Positions 59,702 to 64,000 of a stretch of 64,000 nucleotides of DNA are shown in pieces (within the stretch, counting starts at the first letter, position 1; each line of letters starts with the position of its first letter). The stretch is taken from the NCBI RefSeq assembly GCF_030813505.1, contig NZ_JAUSUE010000001.1; one strand, written 5' to 3'. This DNA comes from Pectinatus haikarae. GTDB taxonomy: Bacteria; Bacillota; Negativicutes; Selenomonadales; Selenomonadaceae. The notes beneath the pieces are model-generated. The model had not been told where the DNA came from. It worked only from the letters and a program-made list of their open reading frames with translations, and made no database searches. The translations under genes were made by a program, and so were the position numbers.

Positions 59702-61366
59702 TCATATTTCCATTATAATCGGCAATATCATCGGTCTGCGTCTGGTCTGTTCATAAAGAAAGCGTCCGAGTGTCTCACGGACATTTGCCTTCAATGCCGA
59801 CCATTCCGTAACTTTATTTTCAAGGCATTTATTTATGCCGGCAGCGACCCTATCCTTAGATTCATTCATCAACTCTTCTGATTCGCGTACATATACAAAA
59901 CCACGCGAAACAATATCGGGTCCTGATACGACACAGGAATTTCCTTTATCCATAGTTAAAACGACAATGATGATGCCGTCCTGGGAAAGCTGTCTGCGGT
60001 CACGCAGCACTATATTGCCGACATCGCCGATCCCCAGTCCGTCAATCAATACCTTGCCGGCCTGTACTCTGCCGTTAATAGCACCCTTATCACGCGTAAA
60101 TTCAAGAATATTGCCATTTTCCGCAATAAATATATGGTCACGGTCCATCCCAACCTCTTCAGCCAGCTGCGCATGCTTCACCAGATGACGGTACTCGCCA
60201 TGCACAGGAATAAAAAACTTAGGACGAACAAGATTATGCATGAGCTTTAATTCTTCACGGCTGGCATGTCCTGATACATGGATTCCCTGATCCCTGCCAT
60301 AAATAACATTGGCACCAAGCTTAAGGAGATTGTCGATTGTGCGGCCGACAAGCTTCTCATTGCCCGGAATAGGCGTAGCCGAAAGAACGATCGTATCGCC
60401 GGGTACTATTCCGACTTTTCTGTGATCAGACATAGACATGCGTGTAAGCGCCGACATGGGTTCCCCCTGACTGCCGGTGGTAATTATCGCTACCTGATCG
60501 GCAGGATAATTATTGATTTCGTCTATGTCAATGATAAGCCCTTCCGGTGCGTTCAAATAACCGAGCTTCAAAGAAATCGTAACGACATTTATCATACTGC
60601 GTCCCAAAATGGCCACATGGCGGCGGTATGTCACCGCCGTATCCAGCACCTGCTGAATCCGGTGGACATTAGAAGAGAACGTAGCAATGATAATACGTCC
60701 GCGGGCAGTTCGAAAAGTTTTGTCAAACGCCAGCCCGACCGTTTTTTCACTCGGTGTGTGTCCCTCACGTTCGGCATTGGTGCTGTCCGCCATCATGACA
60801 AGCACACCGCGATTGCCTAAATCCGAAAAAGCACGGAAATCCGTCATTTTACCATCAACAGGCGTATAGTCGAACTTAAAATCTCCTGTATGAACGATCA
60901 TCCCGAGCGGCGTGCGTATTGATAAACCGGTCGCATCCGCAATACTGTGATTGACGCGGATAAAGCCGACGCTGAAACAGCCGGCATTGATGATATCACC
61001 GGGATTAACCGGATGAAGGTTGCTGGAATCAACATTATTTTCCTTCAAACGGCCTTCCAAAATTCCCAGCGTAAGCCTCGTTCCATAAATAGGCACGCTT
61101 AACTGCCGAAGAATGTATGGCAGCGCACCAATATGATCTTCATGTCCGTGAGTCAGAACGATTGCCTTTATGCAATTCTTATTTTCGAGCAGATATGAAA
61201 TATCGGGAATTACAAGATCTATCCCCGGCATATCCTCATCCGGAAACATAAGTCCTGCATCAATGAGAATTATCTCATCACCATAACGGACCACCGTCAT
61301 GTTCTTTCCAATCTCTCCCAGTCCCCCTAGGGGAATGATCTGCAATTTCTGCAGTTCCTTTGCCAA
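59702..61366 (-). CDS. rnj: ribonuclease J
   Basis: RNase J, 554 residues, has 5'-exonuclease and endonuclease activity in mRNA decay and rRNA maturation. It is a metallo-beta-lactamase/beta-CASP enzyme with the zinc motif THGHEDHIGALP (about 74-79), GLSIRTPLGMIVHTGDFKFD, beta-CASP blocks (GTSQGEPMSAL-like TTGSQGEP) and HVSGHASREELK. With rny in the same window, both main Firmicutes RNases are present. It is a single gene facing the radical-SAM pair. Confidence 0.97.
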   Translation of the reverse strand: MAKELQKLQIIPLGGLGEIGKNMTVVRYGDEIILIDAGLMFPDEDMPGIDLVIPDISYLLENKNCIKAIVLTHGHEDHIGALPYILRQLSVPIYGTRLTLGILEGRLKENNVDSSNLHPVNPGDIINAGCFSVGFIRVNHSIADATGLSIRTPLGMIVHTGDFKFDYTPVDGKMTDFRAFSDLGNRGVLVMMADSTNAEREGHTPSEKTVGLAFDKTFRTARGRIIIATFSSNVHRIQQVLDTAVTYRRHVAILGRSMINVVTISLKLGYLNAPEGLIIDIDEINNYPADQVAIITTGSQGEPMSALTRMSMSDHRKVGIVPGDTIVLSATPIPGNEKLVGRTIDNLLKLGANVIYGRDQGIHVSGHASREELKLMHNLVRPKFFIPVHGEYRHLVKHAQLAEEVGMDRDHIFIAENGNILEFTRDKGAINGRVQAGKVLIDGLGIGDVGNIVLRDRRQLSQDGIIIVVLTMDKGNSCVVSGPDIVSRGFVYVRESEELMNESKDRVAAGINKCLENKVTEWSALKANVRETLGRFLYEQTRRRPMILPIIMEI

Positions 61367-61542
61367 AAAATAGCACCTCCAAAAAATATATATATAAATT
61401 TTAATTATCTGTGATACGTTTTAAAATATGAAAAACAATGTCCGCACAATAATTATCTACTACATTATATAACTAATCACATAACCTGTAAAGCAGAAGA
61501 CCAAAGTCATGTCAGCCACCAGGCACATCCATGCATTATCCA

Positions 61543-62616
61543 TCAAATAAATTCCAGAGAGAATTTTTTCCCCGGTGTTATGTATTTCAGCATAAAAAGC
61601 TCCTCAGGGATTATTTTGCCGACAACATTTACCTTTTCATCAGCCGGCTGAGGATTTTTTATCAGCTGTACTTCACCTTTATAGCGAAGATAATTATTAT
61701 TATCCAGTGTCACTGTACCGAAGGAACGCCCCGACGTATTTTCCGCTTCAACAGAAACATCACGAAAAACATCGCGTCCCTCTTGTGCACGTACTGCGTC
61801 GCGTGCCTCATCCAACCGGGCAGTGAACACCCCCTGCAGCAAATTTTTTATCTGAGTATTCTGCACTTCTGCCTTGACCTTCAAAATGACTGTATCTTTT
61901 TGCAGGAATGCCACGGTCTTTATTTCCTGATCCGACGGACGTCCGTCCCCTATAAATACTGAATCGGCTCCCAGTGCGCAAAGATGACGCGCGGCAAGCT
62001 CCAAAGACAGCCTGCGATGTTCTTCCATAGTGGGAAGCCCCTTTCTCAAGGGCAGCCGGGGACCTGCAAAACTCGGCACAAAGGCGCCGACCTTAATACC
62101 CTTTTTTTGAAAAAGCTTTGTCTGCTCCTTAAAAAAACCTTCCGACAATCCCGTTCCCGGCCGCGGATAAAAATTGTGCAGCGCATCCATTCTCGAAAAA
62201 TCAGCACCTTTTTGCTCAAGCTCACTCAAAAAATCCGCCGTAACGGCAGAAGCATTCAGCTGCAGTCCGATACCGCATGTATTGCGGCTCAGCTCGCTGA
62301 CAACATCACTGTCATACCCGTAATCAAGCCGAAGCCGCCTTATCCCCCTTATGCGGAAAAGCGATAAATTAAGCTTCTTCGCTCCGAGCAGAGCAAGGGC
62401 CGCAGGAGAAACATCACTTATGACCTCCATCTCGTTCTGTGCCGCAGCCTTCATAAGCTGATTGAATTGATTCTGAAATTCATTGAAATTTGTCTCTGGT
62501 ACATGAAAAGAAGTGAATATTCTTTTTACTTTATTTTCGGCTGCAACATTCAAAAGCCGCAGATTTTCTTCAAAAGTATTCTCCAGTCCGGGGTAAAGTG
62601 AAATACCGTTATCCAT
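61543..62616 (-). CDS. MupG-like TIM-barrel protein (DUF871)
   Basis: A 357-residue protein of the DUF871 family: GISLYPGLENTFEENLRLL at the start, FTSFHVPE, then NFYPRPGTGLSEGFF and FVPSFAGPRLPLRKGLPTMEEHR. MupG from Staphylococcus aureus is a 6-phospho-N-acetylmuramidase that splits MurNAc-6P-GlcNAc in cell-wall recycling. The family normally sits with murQ/murP, but none of these are adjacent here. The C-terminal cyclophilin-like part is present, so it is full length. Confidence 0.85.
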   Translation of the reverse strand: MDNGISLYPGLENTFEENLRLLNVAAENKVKRIFTSFHVPETNFNEFQNQFNQLMKAAAQNEMEVISDVSPAALALLGAKKLNLSLFRIRGIRRLRLDYGYDSDVVSELSRNTCGIGLQLNASAVTADFLSELEQKGADFSRMDALHNFYPRPGTGLSEGFFKEQTKLFQKKGIKVGAFVPSFAGPRLPLRKGLPTMEEHRRLSLELAARHLCALGADSVFIGDGRPSDQEIKTVAFLQKDTVILKVKAEVQNTQIKNLLQGVFTARLDEARDAVRAQEGRDVFRDVSVEAENTSGRSFGTVTLDNNNYLRYKGEVQLIKNPQPADEKVNVVGKIIPEELFMLKYITPGKKFSLEFI

Positions 62617-62689
62617 ATAATTTCCTTTCTCATTGGCTCTGAATTAATTTAGCAGATCTGCCTTATCCAAAAATATCTCTTTAAAATGC

Positions 62690-62720
62690 TTGCAATGGAG
62701 TTCACTCCAGGTGGTATTAT
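62690..62720 (+). promoter_or_regulatory. MerR-type promoter of the phosphoesterase gene
   Basis: -35 TTGCAA (62690-62695), a 19-bp spacer and -10 TATTAT (62715-62720). The spacer contains the perfect palindrome TGGAGTTCACTCCA (62696-62709). An over-long 19-bp spacer with a TGGAGT-N2-ACTCCA dyad is the signature of promoters twisted open by MerR-family activators such as ZntR. The start of transcription is expected at about 62727, giving a leader of about 88 nt. Confidence 0.75.
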
Positions 62721-62814
62721 AGATTCAATTAAAGTTTGCGGGAAACAACTGATAAATATACCATCGGTGACATTCTTCATAATCCGGTATATTTGAGTAA
62801 AGGAGCTTATAAAT

Positions 62815-64000
62815 ATGAAACGCCGTGATTTTTTAAAATGGCTCAGTGCCGGTTTTGTCTTGACGGGAGCTGGATTATACACATTTGTGCCAGGCACAAG
62901 ACAAACACTGACAAGTTTGTTCCGCAGAGTAAAAGCAGCAGTTTTATACCGTCTTGCCGACAAAGCTGAAGTATTCAACCTGCGGCAGATCATTACCGCC
63001 GACAGTACGGCGGCACGCACTATTATGTGGCAGTCAGAAGCTGATGAAAAGGATGCTGTGCTTGAATACAGGCTGAAAAATACATTCGATACACATGATA
63101 TCAAAACAGAGAATAAAGAATTTACAGACGATAGAACGACTACTTATATCCATACAGCCTTGATCACAGATCTGCAGCCCGGAAAAATATATGAATACCG
63201 TGTCGGTTATAATGAAAAACGCAGTGACTGGCATGATTTTTCCACGGCAGGAGCAGACAGCTTCAAAGCCATGATTTTCCCCGATTCGCAGTCAAGTGAT
63301 TACACCGTCTGGGGTGACACTGCGCAAGCTGCCTGGAAATCGAATCCGGACGCGCAATTTTTTATCAACATGGGTGATCTGGTCGATAACGGAGAAGACC
63401 ACAATCAATGGAATGCCTGGTTCGATGCTGTCGGTGATATCATACAGACTATCCCCGCGGCGCCTATCATGGGAAATCACGAGACATACAATCTGGAATG
63501 GAAGGTGCGGATGCCCGCGGCATATTTGCAGCTGTTTTCTCTGCCCGGAGTCGCCTCACCCCAATATCAAAACCAATATTATTCCTTTGACTACGGAAAT
63601 GTTCATTTCACCGTGCTTAATACTCAGATAGCAGAGCTGGCCCAATTCCAGCCCGATTTACTGGAAGATGAACTTGCCTGGCTGAAAAGTGATATGGCTG
63701 ATACAAAACAAAAATGGAAAGTGATCCTCATGCATAAGGATGTTCTCCAATATGGCTTCCAAAAACGGCCTGAACCAAGGCAGGAAGGCTTTTCTGACGA
63801 AGGAAAGGTATTCATGCCCCTCTTTGATCAATATAATGTTGATGTCGTTCTTACCGGCCATTTGCATACCTATCGCAATCGCGGACACATCCGGAATTTT
63901 CGCCGTGATGGGTCAGGACCGTTATACATCATCACAGGCGTTGCCGGAGATGTCCGCTATCCGGATCTCTGGAAGCGCCACGCACTGGATCAAACAATAG
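62815..64000 (+). CDS. Tat-exported metallophosphoesterase (purple acid phosphatase-like), partial
   Basis: The frame is open from ATG 62815 to the window end (395 codons), with AAGGAG upstream. The N-terminus MKRRDFLKWLSAGFVLTGAG has a twin-arginine motif (RRDFLK) followed by a hydrophobic stretch, so it should be exported by the Tat system. Residues about 55-145 look like the fibronectin-type N-domain of purple acid phosphatases. The metallophosphoesterase core shows FPDSQS, NMGDLVDNGE, MGNHET, LMHKD and TGHLHTY, all metal motifs intact. The substrate is unknown. The C-terminus lies outside the window. Confidence 0.88.
   Translation, partial: MKRRDFLKWLSAGFVLTGAGLYTFVPGTRQTLTSLFRRVKAAVLYRLADKAEVFNLRQIITADSTAARTIMWQSEADEKDAVLEYRLKNTFDTHDIKTENKEFTDDRTTTYIHTALITDLQPGKIYEYRVGYNEKRSDWHDFSTAGADSFKAMIFPDSQSSDYTVWGDTAQAAWKSNPDAQFFINMGDLVDNGEDHNQWNAWFDAVGDIIQTIPAAPIMGNHETYNLEWKVRMPAAYLQLFSLPGVASPQYQNQYYSFDYGNVHFTVLNTQIAELAQFQPDLLEDELAWLKSDMADTKQKWKVILMHKDVLQYGFQKRPEPRQEGFSDEGKVFMPLFDQYNVDVVLTGHLHTYRNRGHIRNFRRDGSGPLYIITGVAGDVRYPDLWKRHALDQTI

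Noticed and set aside
1..64000. CRISPR arrays and insertion sequences
   Set aside because: I looked for regularly spaced direct repeats and for transposase motifs with terminal inverted repeats. None were seen; the only recombinase is the integrase at 3446.

Overview
The window is about 64 kb of low-GC bacterial chromosome. The gene set fits a Firmicute: RNase Y and RNase J, YmdB, SpoVS, UvrBA, an Asp23 domain, and a YodB-like regulator. Genes for menaquinone and Tat export, together with the style of the PTS and chemotaxis genes, make a diderm Negativicute (Selenomonadales/Veillonellales group) my best guess. That placement is inference; no rRNA gene is present.

Positions 1 to about 4,720 are the right-hand end of a prophage or related integrated element. 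It holds a leftward early operon of small phage genes, a divergent Cro-like (DUF739) and ImmR/ImmA switch with two identical 18-bp operators, an abortive-infection (Abi-alpha, DUF4393) gene facing against the early operon, and a tyrosine integrase that abuts the 3' end of a tRNA-Arg(TCT), the probable attachment site.

Positions 4,900 to 15,300 are ordinary chromosome: a secreted protein, methionine aminopeptidase with a SEC-C zinc motif, the division/cell-wall block ftsE-ftsX-envC-ctpA, a KimA-type potassium importer and uvrB. Between uvrB and uvrA sits a leftward seven-gene glucitol-family PTS operon (regulator, gutM, IIA, SAF-domain oxidoreductase, class II aldolase, IIC, IIBC) with no recognisable sorbitol-6-phosphate dehydrogenase, so its substrate may not be sorbitol.

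Positions 24,800 to 37,900 hold a chemoreceptor, an XRE regulator, a 2-hydroxyacid dehydrogenase, a sugar-phosphate/UDP-glucose set (pgi, galU, phosphomannomutase), a MATE exporter, a YdcF protein, a cupin, a NUDIX hydrolase, and a DoxX plus DODA-dioxygenase pair divergent from a YodB-like HxlR regulator, which looks like an electrophile/quinone stress module.

Positions 38,000 to 45,000 centre on rny-ymdB-spoVS, preceded by a candidate 175-nt structured RNA and followed by a P-loop/Asp23 fusion and two HD-domain proteins. Positions 45,200 to 52,800 read leftward: fhs-folD (one-carbon metabolism), ubiA-ubiD, tatC-tatA-tatA and a polyprenyl diphosphate synthase, which together suggest menaquinone synthesis and Tat export. 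Positions 53,100 to 59,600 read rightward: nadE, rsmD, coaD, a coiled-coil protein preceded by two tandem RNA-like stem-loops, and the paired radical-SAM genes TIGR03960/TIGR03936. The window ends with RNase J, a MupG-like protein, and a Tat-signal metallophosphoesterase (cut by the window end) behind a textbook MerR-type promoter.
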